From contig CACFXU010000002.1 of NCBI GenBank assembly GCA_902570155.1, positions 62,001 through 126,000 on the forward strand: a DNA stretch of 64,000 nucleotides. Direction: 5' to 3'. Under the pieces are notes generated by a model. That model made no database searches, was not told where the DNA came from, and worked only from the letters and a program-made list of their open reading frames with translations. Positions 31,467-41,684 of the stretch are shown here, in pieces. A program made the position numbers and the translations under genes. Origin of the DNA: an uncultured Alphaproteobacteria bacterium. Lineage in GTDB: Bacteria > Pseudomonadota > Alphaproteobacteria > HIMB59 > GCA-002718135. How positions within the stretch are numbered: position 1 is the stretch's first letter; the number at the start of each line of letters is the position of its first letter.

Positions 31467-31861
31467 AGTTTTATCTTAAGTTTTTTTTGTATATTTTTAA
31501 TTTTCGTAAGATCTACTACATCAAAAGTTGGATTTAATAAAACCTTATTTTTTTTAGCAATTTGATTAATTTTATTTAAGATGATTTTATTATTTTTTAA
31601 TTTTAAATAATCAATATTTTCGTGAGATAATAATATACAAAGACCTTGATCATAGCCTGAGTCGACAAAAAACTTTATATTGTGTGTCTTATATTTATTT
31701 TTAATATGGTTTATTAACGTTCTAAGCCACTTTATCCCAAAACCTTTAATTAAAAAATATTTTATAAATATGATCGAAGTTTTGAACTTTGATTTTCGAA
31801 ATTCTATTAAATTTTCAATTTGTATTAGTGTCGATACTGCAAAACAAATTTTTTTAGGCAC
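31463..31861 (-). CDS. Hypothetical protein, possibly a truncated (beta-alpha) barrel-like fold
   Basis: 132 aa in-operon ORF overlapping efp start and gap stop. Confidence 0.5.
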   Translation of the reverse strand: MPKKICFAVSTLIQIENLIEFRKSKFKTSIIFIKYFLIKGFGIKWLRTLINHIKNKYKTHNIKFFVDSGYDQGLCILLSHENIDYLKLKNNKIILNKINQIAKKNKVLLNPTFDVVDLTKIKNIQKKLKIKL

Positions 31862-32865
31862 TAAATAAATTTTTTAAGATTAACCATAGTGTCTACCATT
31901 CTATTTGAAAATCCCCATTCATTATCATACCAAGATAAAACTCTGCAGAATTTATCTTTGACAACTTGTGTTTGACTCATATCAAATACAGAACTGCTTG
32001 AATTATGATTAAAATCAATTGAAACTAGAGGTAATGAGTTTGTTGTTAGAATTCCATTTAATTTTTTAGTTTTTGAAGCTTTAAGAACTATAGAATTAAT
32101 TTTTTCTGGGCTAGTTTTTTTCTTACTTACAAATGTAAGATCTATAAGTGAGACATTAGGAGTAGGTACTCGAATAGCTGTTCCATCTAGTTTACCTTTT
32201 AATTTAGGTAAGACTAGACTCAAAGCCTTTGCTGCTCCTGTAGAAGTTGGAATCATTGACTCAGCTGCAGCCCTAGCTCTTCTAAAGTCAGAATGGGTTT
32301 GATCAACAGTTCTTTGATCACCCGTGTAACTATGAATTGTTGTCATGAAACCACTTTCAATTCCTAATTTTTCATCAAGAACCATAGCTAAAGGAGCAAG
32401 ACAGTTAGTAGTACAAGATCCGTTTGAAATTACGTTATGATTTTTTTTAATGTTATCGTTATTTACACCTTGAACAATTGTGGCATCTACATTTGAAGCT
32501 GGTGCTGAAATAATAACTTTTTTTGCTCCTGCATTTAAATGAGAAATCGCCTTTTCTTTTGAAGTAAAAACACCACTACATTCAAGAACAACATCTACCT
32601 TGAGAGATTTCCAAGGAAGGTTATTTGGATCTCTTTCGGAATAAAAATTAATTTTATGTTTACCAATTTTTAATCCACTTTTGATTGAGCTAATCTCATC
32701 TTTAAGAATACCGTGAACACTGTCATATTTAAGTAAGTGAGCACTGCTCTCAACACTTCCTAGTTCATTAATAGCTACAATATTAATATCTTTAGGATTT
32801 TTTTCTAATAAAGCTCTAAAAACAAGTTTTCCAATTCTTCCAAATCCATTTATTGCAACTTTCAT
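31861..32865 (-). CDS. gap: Glyceraldehyde-3-phosphate dehydrogenase, type I
   Basis: VAINGFGRIGKLVFRAL; SNGSCTTNCLAPLAMVL; SYTGDQRTVD; strong SD. Confidence 0.97.
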   Translation of the reverse strand: MKVAINGFGRIGKLVFRALLEKNPKDINIVAINELGSVESSAHLLKYDSVHGILKDEISSIKSGLKIGKHKINFYSERDPNNLPWKSLKVDVVLECSGVFTSKEKAISHLNAGAKKVIISAPASNVDATIVQGVNNDNIKKNHNVISNGSCTTNCLAPLAMVLDEKLGIESGFMTTIHSYTGDQRTVDQTHSDFRRARAAAESMIPTSTGAAKALSLVLPKLKGKLDGTAIRVPTPNVSLIDLTFVSKKKTSPEKINSIVLKASKTKKLNGILTTNSLPLVSIDFNHNSSSSVFDMSQTQVVKDKFCRVLSWYDNEWGFSNRMVDTMVNLKKFI

Positions 32866-32876
32866 ATTTCTCCTTT

Positions 32877-34853
32877 TTATAAACTTTTAATTATTTTTTC
32901 AATTAAGTAATCATCTGTTATCTTAAAGTGCTTATATAAATCTTTGTATGGACCACTTTCACCAAAAGTTGACATGCCAACAAAATTTTCATTTTTAATA
33001 TATTTTTCCCAACCATTTATCACTCCAGCTTCAATAGCAAAAATAGGTTTATTTCCTAAAATTTCATTTTTATAACCATCATCATTTTTCTCAAACAATT
33101 CAAATGAAGACATGCTTACAACTCTTATCTTTAAATTATTGTTTTCAAAAAGTTTATTTGATGCAGAGCAAGCAATCTCAACCTCAGAACCAGAAGATAA
33201 AATTGTCGCATCATATTCTTTAAAATCTCTTATTTTATAAGCACCTTTATTTACAAGATTTTCTTTTCGATTATCTTTTTGTAACATTGGTAGATTTTGT
33301 CTTGTTAAAACTAAGATTGTTGGTCCAGTATTGTTGATTGCACATTCCCATGCTTCTATAGTTTCAATAATATCACAAGGCCTAATGACTGTTAAATTTG
33401 GTATAGCCCGTAAAGATGCAAGATGTTCAACAGGTTGATGGGTTGGTCCATCTTCTCCTAATCCTATTGAGTCATGCGTCATTACATAAATAACTGGTAT
33501 ATTCATGATGGCTGATAACCTAATTGAAGGTCTGCAATAATCAGTAAATACCAAAAACGTTCCTCCGTATGGAATTAAACCTTTATGCAAAGCAATGCCA
33601 TTCATTACTCCAGCCATTCCATGTTCTCTGATACCGTAATGAATATAATTTCCATTAAAATTATTAGATGTAATTACATTCATATCCTTTGCCTTAGTGT
33701 TATTTGATCCAGTAAGATCAGCAGATCCACCAATAAGATTTTTTTGATAGTTTGAAATTAAATTTAGCGTTAGCTCACTTGATTTTCTTGAAGCACAATT
33801 TGTTTTATCATTAAAATGCTCAGATTTTAATTCACTAAGTTTTTCTGGAATTTGATGATCAATTTTTTGATAAAAACTATCTTTAAAATTTTTACTTTCA
33901 ATTAATTTTTTGTTTTTTGATAACCATGATTTTCTTGATTTTTCATTTCTTTGATAGAAACTTCTCCACTCACGTAATAAATCATCTGGAATTTCAAACG
34001 GCGAATAATTCCATTCTAATTTTTTTCTTGTTAAACTAATTTCATCTTCACCAAGAGGTGAACCATGTGATGAAGCTGAACCCTCTTTGTTTGGAGAGCC
34101 AAAACCAATTTTAGTTTTACAAGATATAATTGTTGGAGCATCATTTTTTTTTGCTTGAATTATAGCTTGATCAATTTCCTCATATTTATGACCATCTATT
34201 TCAATTATATTCCAATTATAAGCTTCAAATCTTTTTTTCACATTGTCTGAAACTGAAAGATCTGTTGATCCATCTATGGAAATAGAATTATTATCAAAAA
34301 ACATAATAAGCTTATTTAATTTTAAATGTCCTGCGAGACTACACGCTTCATGACTTAAACCTTCCATTAAGCATCCATCTCCAGCAAAAACATAAGTGTA
34401 ATGATCGAATAATTCTTCTCCATAATTATTTGATAATTTTTTTTCCGCTAGTGCCATTCCAACTGCATTTGCTAAACCTTGAGATAAAGGCCCAGTAGTT
34501 GTTTCTATTCCTTCTGCACTTCCGTATTCTGGGTGACCTGCAGTTTTATTATGTAATTTTCTAAAATTTTTAATTTGATTTATGTCAATGTCTTTATATC
34601 CTGTTAGATACAAACAAGAGTATAAAAGCATTGAGCCATGACCATTTGAAATAATTAATCTATCTCTATCAATCCACTCCGGATCATTCGGATTAAACTT
34701 TAAATGATTTTTATAAAGAATTGTTGCGATGTCTGCCATACCCATAGGCATACCAGGATGACCAGATTTTGCTTTTTCCACTGCATCCATTGATAAAAAT
34801 CTAATACAATTTGATAATTGTCTTAGATTGTTGATATTATTTAAATTATTCAA
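32877..34853 (-). CDS. tkt: Transketolase
   Basis: 658 aa; DAVEKAKSGHPGMPMGMADIA; AGDGCLMEGLSHEACSLAGHL; THDSIGLGEDGPTHQPVEHLASLRAIPN. Confidence 0.97.
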   Translation of the reverse strand: MNNLNNINNLRQLSNCIRFLSMDAVEKAKSGHPGMPMGMADIATILYKNHLKFNPNDPEWIDRDRLIISNGHGSMLLYSCLYLTGYKDIDINQIKNFRKLHNKTAGHPEYGSAEGIETTTGPLSQGLANAVGMALAEKKLSNNYGEELFDHYTYVFAGDGCLMEGLSHEACSLAGHLKLNKLIMFFDNNSISIDGSTDLSVSDNVKKRFEAYNWNIIEIDGHKYEEIDQAIIQAKKNDAPTIISCKTKIGFGSPNKEGSASSHGSPLGEDEISLTRKKLEWNYSPFEIPDDLLREWRSFYQRNEKSRKSWLSKNKKLIESKNFKDSFYQKIDHQIPEKLSELKSEHFNDKTNCASRKSSELTLNLISNYQKNLIGGSADLTGSNNTKAKDMNVITSNNFNGNYIHYGIREHGMAGVMNGIALHKGLIPYGGTFLVFTDYCRPSIRLSAIMNIPVIYVMTHDSIGLGEDGPTHQPVEHLASLRAIPNLTVIRPCDIIETIEAWECAINNTGPTILVLTRQNLPMLQKDNRKENLVNKGAYKIRDFKEYDATILSSGSEVEIACSASNKLFENNNLKIRVVSMSSFELFEKNDDGYKNEILGNKPIFAIEAGVINGWEKYIKNENFVGMSTFGESGPYKDLYKHFKITDDYLIEKIIKSL

Positions 34854-34938
34854 ATACTTACCTTTATGGTTGATATAAAATTATTTAATATGGGTTCATT
34901 ACAGTGACAATTATAAAATTACAAACTATAAAATTATA

Positions 34939-35127
34939 ATGGAAATACAAAAAAAAATTACAGTTCTAAGCGAAAACTTAAATAATCTAAGATCAGCTTT
35001 AGAAGATTTTAGGGATCATCATATTTCTAAAAAAGAAAAAATTAAAAATCTTGAAAATGAAATTGAAAATTTACGAAAACAAATGTCCGAGTATATTGAT
35101 GAATTGGAACTTCTAATTAAGAAATAA
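34939..35127 (+). CDS. Small coiled-coil protein upstream of zapA
   Basis: 62 aa heptad-rich ORF, 2-nt gap to zapA-like gene. Confidence 0.55.
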   Translation: MEIQKKITVLSENLNNLRSALEDFRDHHISKKEKIKNLENEIENLRKQMSEYIDELELLIKK

Positions 35128-35129
35128 CT

Positions 35130-35549
35130 ATGCCTTTTTATAAGACAAAAATTTTAAATAGAGAAATATCATTAGAATATGAAAACAAAGATGAAAAAAA
35201 AATAATAGATTCAATAAATTTAATTAATGAAAAAATTGATGATAAATTACAAAATCCAAAATATTCTAATGGAAAAATAAGTGATACAGTATTGTTATCA
35301 CTTCTCTCTATTGAACTTCAAGCAGAGCTTTCAGAAAAATTAAATATAGAAAGAAGTTCAGAAGTAAATGATACCAAGAAACAAGAATATCTAAAGAACA
35401 ATTTAGAACTTAAAGACAAAATACTAAAACTACATAATGAAAAAAAAATTTTAGAAGATGAAAAATTGAAATTAGATCAAGAATTTGATGAAATAAATAA
35501 AAATGTAGAAGGTTTAATTAATATAATTAAGAATTCTTATTATGAATAA
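35130..35549 (+). CDS. zapA: ZapA-like cell division protein
   Basis: Short N-terminal domain (ILNREISLEYENKDEKKIIDSINLINEKIDDK...), coiled-coil C-terminus, position upstream of formyl-THF cycloligase. Confidence 0.7.
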   Translation: MPFYKTKILNREISLEYENKDEKKIIDSINLINEKIDDKLQNPKYSNGKISDTVLLSLLSIELQAELSEKLNIERSSEVNDTKKQEYLKNNLELKDKILKLHNEKKILEDEKLKLDQEFDEINKNVEGLINIIKNSYYE

Positions 35550-36123
35550 TATTAAAGATGAAAAATCAATTATCAGAAAAAAACAAAAAATTATAAGAGA
35601 TAAGATTTTTAATAATAAGCCATCTCATTTTGCTTTAACTTTGTTTAATGACCTTTTTGAAAAAATTAACTTTCAAGAAATTAATATAGTTTCTAGTTTT
35701 ATTTCTATAAATTCTGAGATAAATACAAGAGAGCTTAACAATCTTATATTTATTAAAAATAAAATTTTATGTCTCCCTGTAATTGAAAAAAAAAATAGTC
35801 ATTTAATCTTTAAGCAATTTAAGAGTGAAGAGAATTTTGTAAAAGGACATATGAATATATCAGAGCCTCAAAATAAAAATAAAATTTTAAATCCTGAATT
35901 AATTTTTGTACCTTGTTTAGCTTTTGATAAGAAGGGAAATAGATTAGGTTATGGTGGAGGTTATTATGACAGGACATTTGCTTATTTAAATAAAATTAAT
36001 CACAGATTCATCTCTGTAGCCTATGCATATGAAGAACAAAAGTTAGATTACATACCCATAGACAAATTTGATTTTAAAGTGGATTATGTTATTACTGAAA
36101 AAAATTTATATAGTTTTCAATGA
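35542..36123 (+). CDS. 5-formyltetrahydrofolate cyclo-ligase
   Basis: FVPCLAFDKKGNRLGYGGGYYDRTFA motif. Confidence 0.92.
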   Translation: MNNIKDEKSIIRKKQKIIRDKIFNNKPSHFALTLFNDLFEKINFQEINIVSSFISINSEINTRELNNLIFIKNKILCLPVIEKKNSHLIFKQFKSEENFVKGHMNISEPQNKNKILNPELIFVPCLAFDKKGNRLGYGGGYYDRTFAYLNKINHRFISVAYAYEEQKLDYIPIDKFDFKVDYVITEKNLYSFQ

Positions 36124-36911
36124 AAATTCTTTTTATAGGTGATATTGTCGGTAAGGCGTCACGAAAAAAAATTAAAGAAATTATACCAACACTCAAATCT
36201 AAATATAATACAGACATGATTATTGCTAATGGTGAGAATGCTACTTCTGGTTATGGACTTTCAAAAAAGGATGCAGAAGAACTATTTTCTAGCGGAATTG
36301 ATCTACTTACACTTGGGAATCATGCATGGGATCAAAGAGATATGCTTTCTTATATTGAAGAAAATCCAAAAATAATCAGAGCTTTGAATTATCCTGATGG
36401 GGTTCCTGGAAAAGGATATTATAAGCTTGAACTTTTAAATGGAAAAAAAATTATAGTAGCACAAGTAATGCTCAGATTATTTATGAATTTATCATTAGAT
36501 GATCCCTTCAAAAGCATAATTGAATTTCTTCATAAAGAGAAGTTAGGCAGTACATGTGATGCGATAATTATTGATATGCATGGTGAAGCAACTTCTGAAA
36601 AAAAGGCATTTGGATATTATGTTGATGGACAGGTTACGGCAGTTTTAGGCACACATACTCATGTGCCAACGGCAGACAGTGTTATTTTACCTAAAGGTAC
36701 AGCCTATCAAACAGACGTGGGGATGTCAGGTGATTATAATTCAATAATTGGTTTTGATATAAATAATCCAATACATGGATTTGTTAAGGGGTACAGGGCA
36801 GAAGGTAGATTTACACCTGCTACTGAAAACATAACAGTATGCGGAGCTTTAATAGAGATTGATACTAATACTGGTTTAGCTAAAAATATCACCCCAATTC
36901 AACAGACATAA
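36120..36911 (+). CDS. YmdB/TIGR00282-family metallophosphoesterase
   Basis: MKILFIGDIVGKASRKKI; NGENATSGYGLSKKDAEEL; LTLGNHAWDQRD; GTHTHVPTADS. Confidence 0.94.
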   Translation: MKILFIGDIVGKASRKKIKEIIPTLKSKYNTDMIIANGENATSGYGLSKKDAEELFSSGIDLLTLGNHAWDQRDMLSYIEENPKIIRALNYPDGVPGKGYYKLELLNGKKIIVAQVMLRLFMNLSLDDPFKSIIEFLHKEKLGSTCDAIIIDMHGEATSEKKAFGYYVDGQVTAVLGTHTHVPTADSVILPKGTAYQTDVGMSGDYNSIIGFDINNPIHGFVKGYRAEGRFTPATENITVCGALIEIDTNTGLAKNITPIQQT

Positions 36912-36990
36912 TTTACATATATTAGACACATTTATCTAATATTTTATATCTTTACTAACATCGGATTAAATATTTATAAATCTACTCGTA

Positions 36991-37740
36991 ATGGCAGGGC
37001 ACTCGAAATTTAAAAATATTATGCATCGTAAAGGTGCTCAAGATAAAAAAAGAGCAAAAGTTTTCTCAAGACTTGGAAGAGAAATTTCTGTTGCTGTCAA
37101 AGTAGGAGGTGAAGATATTGAGAGTAATATTAGATTAAGATCTGCAATTTCGTCGGCCAAGTCACTCAATATGCCAAAAGATAATATTGAGAGAGCAATA
37201 AAAAAAGGTCAAGGAAATGATCCTGATAGCAATTATGAAGAAGTAAGATATGAAGGATATGGCCCTGAAGGTATTGCAATAATAGTTGAGGCACTTACAA
37301 ATAATAAAAATAGAACAGCTGCTGAGATTAGGTCCTCTTTTAGTAAATATGGAGGTAATTTGGGTGAAACAGGAAGTGTTAGTTTTGGTTTTGACAGATT
37401 TGGAAATATCACTCTCGATAAAAACTTAGTAAAAGAAGATCAACTCTTAGAATTTCTTATTGAAAATAATAGTGAAGATTATGAAATTAATGAAACAGAA
37501 TATTCAATATACTGTGATCAAAACCATTTGCATGAACTTAATGATAAATTAATTAAACAGTATGGTCAGACTAACTCTGCAAATTTAATTTGGAAAAGTA
37601 AAAATAATATAAATATTGGAAAAGAAACAGCGGACAAACTATTTAAATTACTTGAAGTTTTAGAAGACAATGACGACGTTCAAGTTGTATCATCAAATTT
37701 TGAAGTTGATGATAATGTTCTATCTTCACTCACAGCCTAA
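36991..37740 (+). CDS. yebC: YebC/PmpR-family DNA-binding/translation regulator
   Basis: MAGHSKFKNIMHRKGAQDKKRAKVFSRLGREISVAVK. Confidence 0.97.
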   Translation: MAGHSKFKNIMHRKGAQDKKRAKVFSRLGREISVAVKVGGEDIESNIRLRSAISSAKSLNMPKDNIERAIKKGQGNDPDSNYEEVRYEGYGPEGIAIIVEALTNNKNRTAAEIRSSFSKYGGNLGETGSVSFGFDRFGNITLDKNLVKEDQLLEFLIENNSEDYEINETEYSIYCDQNHLHELNDKLIKQYGQTNSANLIWKSKNNINIGKETADKLFKLLEVLEDNDDVQVVSSNFEVDDNVLSSLTA

Positions 37741-37754
37741 TGAAAGGAATATAG

Positions 37755-38048
37755 ATGCCTGATAAAGCCTGGAAAAAAAGAGAAAGAGATGTTGCAAACT
37801 ATTTCAATGGGAAAAGGACACCTTTGAGTGGCGGTAATGGTAAAGTGACAAGAGCTGATGTAATCCATGAAGAATTATTTATAGAATGTAAACTAAGAGC
37901 AAAACATACAGCAATTAGTTTATGGGATGATACTGCAAAACTTGCGAAAGAGGAGGGTAAGACACCAGTGATAGCATTATGTGAAAAAAATAGACCAGGG
38001 TTTTGGGTTATGGTTCATAGTAGCGATCTTGAAAAAATTAAAAAATAA
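37755..38048 (+). CDS. Small PD-(D/E)XK nuclease-like protein
   Basis: 97 aa; WKKRERDVANYFNGKRTPLSGGNGKVTRADVIHEELFIECKLR (E...D...ExK); WVMVHSSDL. Confidence 0.7.
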   Translation: MPDKAWKKRERDVANYFNGKRTPLSGGNGKVTRADVIHEELFIECKLRAKHTAISLWDDTAKLAKEEGKTPVIALCEKNRPGFWVMVHSSDLEKIKK

Positions 38049-38053
38049 TAATT

Positions 38054-38767
38054 ATGGCAGATATTAATAGTACAAATTTATCGACAGAAGCACCAGATTT
38101 TTCAATGCTTGCTTTATTCATGCAGGCTGACATTGTTGTCAAATCTGTAATTATAATATTAATCTTAGCCTCTCTTTATTCTTGGAATGTAATAATTTCA
38201 AAAATTTTAAGAATAAGACAATTAAAAAAACTTGAAAAAGAATTTGAAGATATTTTTTGGTCTGGAAATTCATTTGAAGATTTATATGAAACGTTAAACT
38301 TTAATCAGACAGATCCAAAATCAAAATTATTTTGTGCTGCAATTTTAGAGTGGAAAAAAAGTAAAGCTCAGTTTGAAAATGATACATCTGATATTAATTC
38401 TTTAAAAGATAGAATGATGAGATCAATGACAGTTGTTTTCAATAAAGAAAGTGAAAATGTTGAGAGAAATTTAACATTTCTTGCAACTGCTGGATCAACT
38501 GCACCTTTTATTGGCTTATTTGGAACAGTCTGGGGTATAATGAATAGTTTTAAATCTATTGCAATAGCTCAAAATACAAATTTAGCAGTAGTTGCACCAG
38601 GAATTGCTGAGGCCCTTTTTGCAACTGCATTAGGTCTTTTTGTGGCTATACCTGCTGTTGTTGCTTACAATAAAATTTCAAACGATTTATCAAAATATTT
38701 TATATCCTTGGAAACATTTATGGATGAATTCTCAACAATTTTTTTTAGACAATTAGAGAAAAAATAA
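38054..38767 (+). CDS. tolQ: Tol-Pal system protein TolQ
   Basis: LATAGSTAPFIGLFGTVWGIMNSF; APGIAEALFATALGLFVAIPAVVAYN. Confidence 0.96.
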   Translation: MADINSTNLSTEAPDFSMLALFMQADIVVKSVIIILILASLYSWNVIISKILRIRQLKKLEKEFEDIFWSGNSFEDLYETLNFNQTDPKSKLFCAAILEWKKSKAQFENDTSDINSLKDRMMRSMTVVFNKESENVERNLTFLATAGSTAPFIGLFGTVWGIMNSFKSIAIAQNTNLAVVAPGIAEALFATALGLFVAIPAVVAYNKISNDLSKYFISLETFMDEFSTIFFRQLEKK

Positions 38768-38768
38768 A

Positions 38769-39197
38769 TTGATTACTTCAAATAATTTAAACAAACGAAA
38801 AAAGCAAAAGTACACTCAAATGAGTGAAATTAACGTTACACCTTTTGTAGATGTTATGCTTGTTTTACTAATTGTTTTTATGGTTACCGCACCTCTTCTA
38901 ACGGTTGGAATTAAAGTTGATTTACCAAAGGTTAAAGCTACTGCATTAACTGATATTAAAGACCCAATTGAGATAACCGTTAAGTTAGACGGAGAAGTCT
39001 ACATTGGAGAATCAAAGGTTGAAGTAGAAAATTTAATTCCTCGACTAAACGCTATTACTGAACAAAACACAGAAGCAAGAATTTATATACGAGGTGATAG
39101 AGTGGTAGCTTATGGAAGGATTATGGAAATTATGTCCATAATAAATTCGGCAGGATATATTAAAGTTGCATTAATTACTCAAAATCTTGAGCAATAG
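38769..39197 (+). CDS. tolR: Tol-Pal system protein TolR
   Basis: MSEINVTPFVDVMLVLLIVFMVTAPLLTVGIKVDLP. Confidence 0.96.
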   Translation: MITSNNLNKRKKQKYTQMSEINVTPFVDVMLVLLIVFMVTAPLLTVGIKVDLPKVKATALTDIKDPIEITVKLDGEVYIGESKVEVENLIPRLNAITEQNTEARIYIRGDRVVAYGRIMEIMSIINSAGYIKVALITQNLEQ

Positions 39198-40268
39198 ATG
39201 GATCGTATAAGCTATAATAGTTTAAAAATTATAAACTTTTTTGAAAATTTAAATCCTAAAACATCAGGAGTTATTTTTTCAACACTAATACATTTAATTA
39301 TCCTTTTGTTTATGGTCGGCTTACCAAATTTTTTTTCTACAAAAGAAATCTATGTTCCAAACGTAATACCTATTGAAATACTTAATGTTGACGAAAATAC
39401 CAATTTGAAAAAATCTGATACTGAAAAACCAGAAAATAAAAATAAGGAAATAATAACTAAGCAAAAAAAATTTAATTCATCAGATCAATTAGAAGTAAAA
39501 AAAAATGTTGAAATAAATAAAACTGAAATTGAAGAAAAAACTAATCCAAATCAACCAGTTTTGGAAATGAAACAAACTCCAAATTTAGAAGTTAAGGAAA
39601 CAAAAAAAGTAGTTATCAAAGAAAAGGAAATTTTAGAGGTTAAGAAAAAAGTAGAAACAATTAAAACTGATATAATTAAACCAAAACTCAAGCCAAAGCC
39701 AAAAATTATAAATAATGAAAATGTTAAATCGGATTTAGATGTTGAAACAAACATAAAGGATAAACCAAAGTTGGAAAATGATAAAACCGTATCTAAACCA
39801 AAGCCAAAACCTGAGAAAGATTTTAGCATAGCATCAATGCTTAAAGATTTAAGAAATGAAAAAACTAATACAGTTCAAAATGAAGTTAAGGAAGAGGTTG
39901 AAGAGTTTGATAATAAAAGCACAGATGATACTGATGACAATATTATGCTATCAATATCTGAAATAGATATGTTGAGGCAGCAATTATCTTCTTGTTGGAA
40001 TGCTCCAGCAGGTGCAGTTATAGAAAGAGGAGACAAAGTAACAATTTCAGCAAAAATATTACAAAATATGAAGGTTTCACCAAGTAGTATCCGCATTGTT
40101 GACACAAATATAGCTAAAACTAATCCATTTTATGGACCAATTACAGATAGCGCAATGAGAACTCTTTTAAATCCAGAATGTACACCGTTAAAACTTCCAA
40201 AAGATAAATATAATCTATGGAAAAATCTTACAATTACTTTTGATTATAGTATTATGAAAGGATATTGA
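39198..40268 (+). CDS. tolA: TolA-like protein
   Basis: N-terminal TM, Lys/Glu/Pro-rich middle, C-terminal LRQQLSSCWNAPAGA. Confidence 0.88.
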   Translation: MDRISYNSLKIINFFENLNPKTSGVIFSTLIHLIILLFMVGLPNFFSTKEIYVPNVIPIEILNVDENTNLKKSDTEKPENKNKEIITKQKKFNSSDQLEVKKNVEINKTEIEEKTNPNQPVLEMKQTPNLEVKETKKVVIKEKEILEVKKKVETIKTDIIKPKLKPKPKIINNENVKSDLDVETNIKDKPKLENDKTVSKPKPKPEKDFSIASMLKDLRNEKTNTVQNEVKEEVEEFDNKSTDDTDDNIMLSISEIDMLRQQLSSCWNAPAGAVIERGDKVTISAKILQNMKVSPSSIRIVDTNIAKTNPFYGPITDSAMRTLLNPECTPLKLPKDKYNLWKNLTITFDYSIMKGY

Positions 40269-41584
40269 TGAAAAAAGTTTTCTTAATAACCCTTTTTTTA
40301 TTTTCGAGTTTAAAAGTTCATTCATTAGAAGTGACTTTAACACAAGGTAGTGTGAAGCCAACTCCAATAGCTGTGACAGAATTATATTCAAAAAATTCGC
40401 AATTAACAAAAGTAGGTAAAAATATTTCATCTGTAATCTCTGATAACTTAGAAAGGTCTGGTCTTTTTCTACCAATTGATAAAAGGTCATTTATCCAAGA
40501 TAAAGAATCATTAGCTCAAAAGCCAAGATTTGAAGATTGGAAATTAATAAAGGCTCAACATTTAGTTTCTGGAAAAATTTCAACAAACAATGGAAAAATA
40601 TCTGTAGAATTTAGATTGTTTGATGTCTTTCAACAAAAGCAAATAGTTGGAAAAAAGTACGAAACTAATGAGAAGAATTGGAGAAGAGTTGCACACATTA
40701 TTTCAGATTCCATATTTAAAAATATAACAGGTGAAGGTGGTTACTTTGATACAAGAATAGTTTATGTTGCTGAAACTGGTCCAAAAGAAAATAAACAAAA
40801 AAGATTAGCAATCATGGATCAAGATCAATCAAACCATCGTTTTTTAACGGACGGATCATATCTAGTTTTAACTCCAAGGTTCTCTCCAAATTCACAAAAA
40901 ATTACATACATGTCTTACGTAAACAGAAATAATCCTAGGGTTTACATTTTTGATATAGAAACTGGTAAACAAGAAATAGTTGGTGAGTTTCCAGGCATGA
41001 CATTTGCGCCACGTTTTTCACCTGATGGTAATCAAATCGTTATGTCATACACTGATCCAGAAATTGGTAATTCTGAAATTTATATTCTTGATTTAAAAAC
41101 AAGAATCTCAAAAAGAGTTACTAATAATTCTTCAATAGATGTGTCTGCAAGTTTTTCACCTGACGGAAAAAAAATAGTTTTTAATTCAGATAGAAGTGGA
41201 CGAAGACATTTGTATGTAAGTGATAATAATGGAAAAAATATTAAGAGAATTAGTAGGGAAGCAGGAAGTTACTACACACCAGTCTGGTCTCCAAGAGGTG
41301 ATATGATTGCATTCACTAAACAAGAGGGAGGTCAATTTTATATAGGTGTTATGGAGGTTGATGGCTCAAATGAAAGAATGATTGCAAAATCATTTCATGT
41401 TGAGGGGCCAACATGGGCGCCAAATGGTAGATTTTTAATGTATTTTAAAGAAGAAAGAACAGCTGAAGATGGATCCGGAGGTGAATCCAGTCTATATTCT
41501 ATTGATTTAACTGGTTTTAATGAGAGAAAGGTAATAACCCCGCTAGGTGGATCTGATCCAGCATGGTCGCCATTGATGCACTAA
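40265..41584 (+). CDS. tolB: Tol-Pal system beta-propeller protein TolB
   Basis: Signal peptide, repeated FSPDG(N/K)QIV propeller motifs, GGSDPAWSPLMH terminus. Confidence 0.96.
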   Translation: MMKKVFLITLFLFSSLKVHSLEVTLTQGSVKPTPIAVTELYSKNSQLTKVGKNISSVISDNLERSGLFLPIDKRSFIQDKESLAQKPRFEDWKLIKAQHLVSGKISTNNGKISVEFRLFDVFQQKQIVGKKYETNEKNWRRVAHIISDSIFKNITGEGGYFDTRIVYVAETGPKENKQKRLAIMDQDQSNHRFLTDGSYLVLTPRFSPNSQKITYMSYVNRNNPRVYIFDIETGKQEIVGEFPGMTFAPRFSPDGNQIVMSYTDPEIGNSEIYILDLKTRISKRVTNNSSIDVSASFSPDGKKIVFNSDRSGRRHLYVSDNNGKNIKRISREAGSYYTPVWSPRGDMIAFTKQEGGQFYIGVMEVDGSNERMIAKSFHVEGPTWAPNGRFLMYFKEERTAEDGSGGESSLYSIDLTGFNERKVITPLGGSDPAWSPLMH

Positions 41585-41684
41585 TTCAATATAATACAAA
41601 AAAATATACGAAATTTTGAAAAAAATGTTAAGGATCTGCAAATAATTTAGTATATCTAGTCAAAGTATTAAGGGAGCATTATTT

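Noticed and set aside
35107-35560. Possible 6S RNA gene near zapA/formyl-THF cycloligase
   Set aside because: zapA and the cycloligase overlap by 8 bp, leaving no room for ssrS between them; no 6S-like structure seen.
39390-39830. Repetitive Lys/Pro/Glu-coding stretch in tolA considered as a DNA repeat element
   Set aside because: Typical low-complexity spacer domain of TolA, not a nucleotide-level tandem repeat.
39551-40105. Antisense ORFs opposite tolA (39551-39829, 39875-40105)
   Set aside because: Product of the Lys/Glu-rich, low-complexity tolA middle read in reverse; no independent support.
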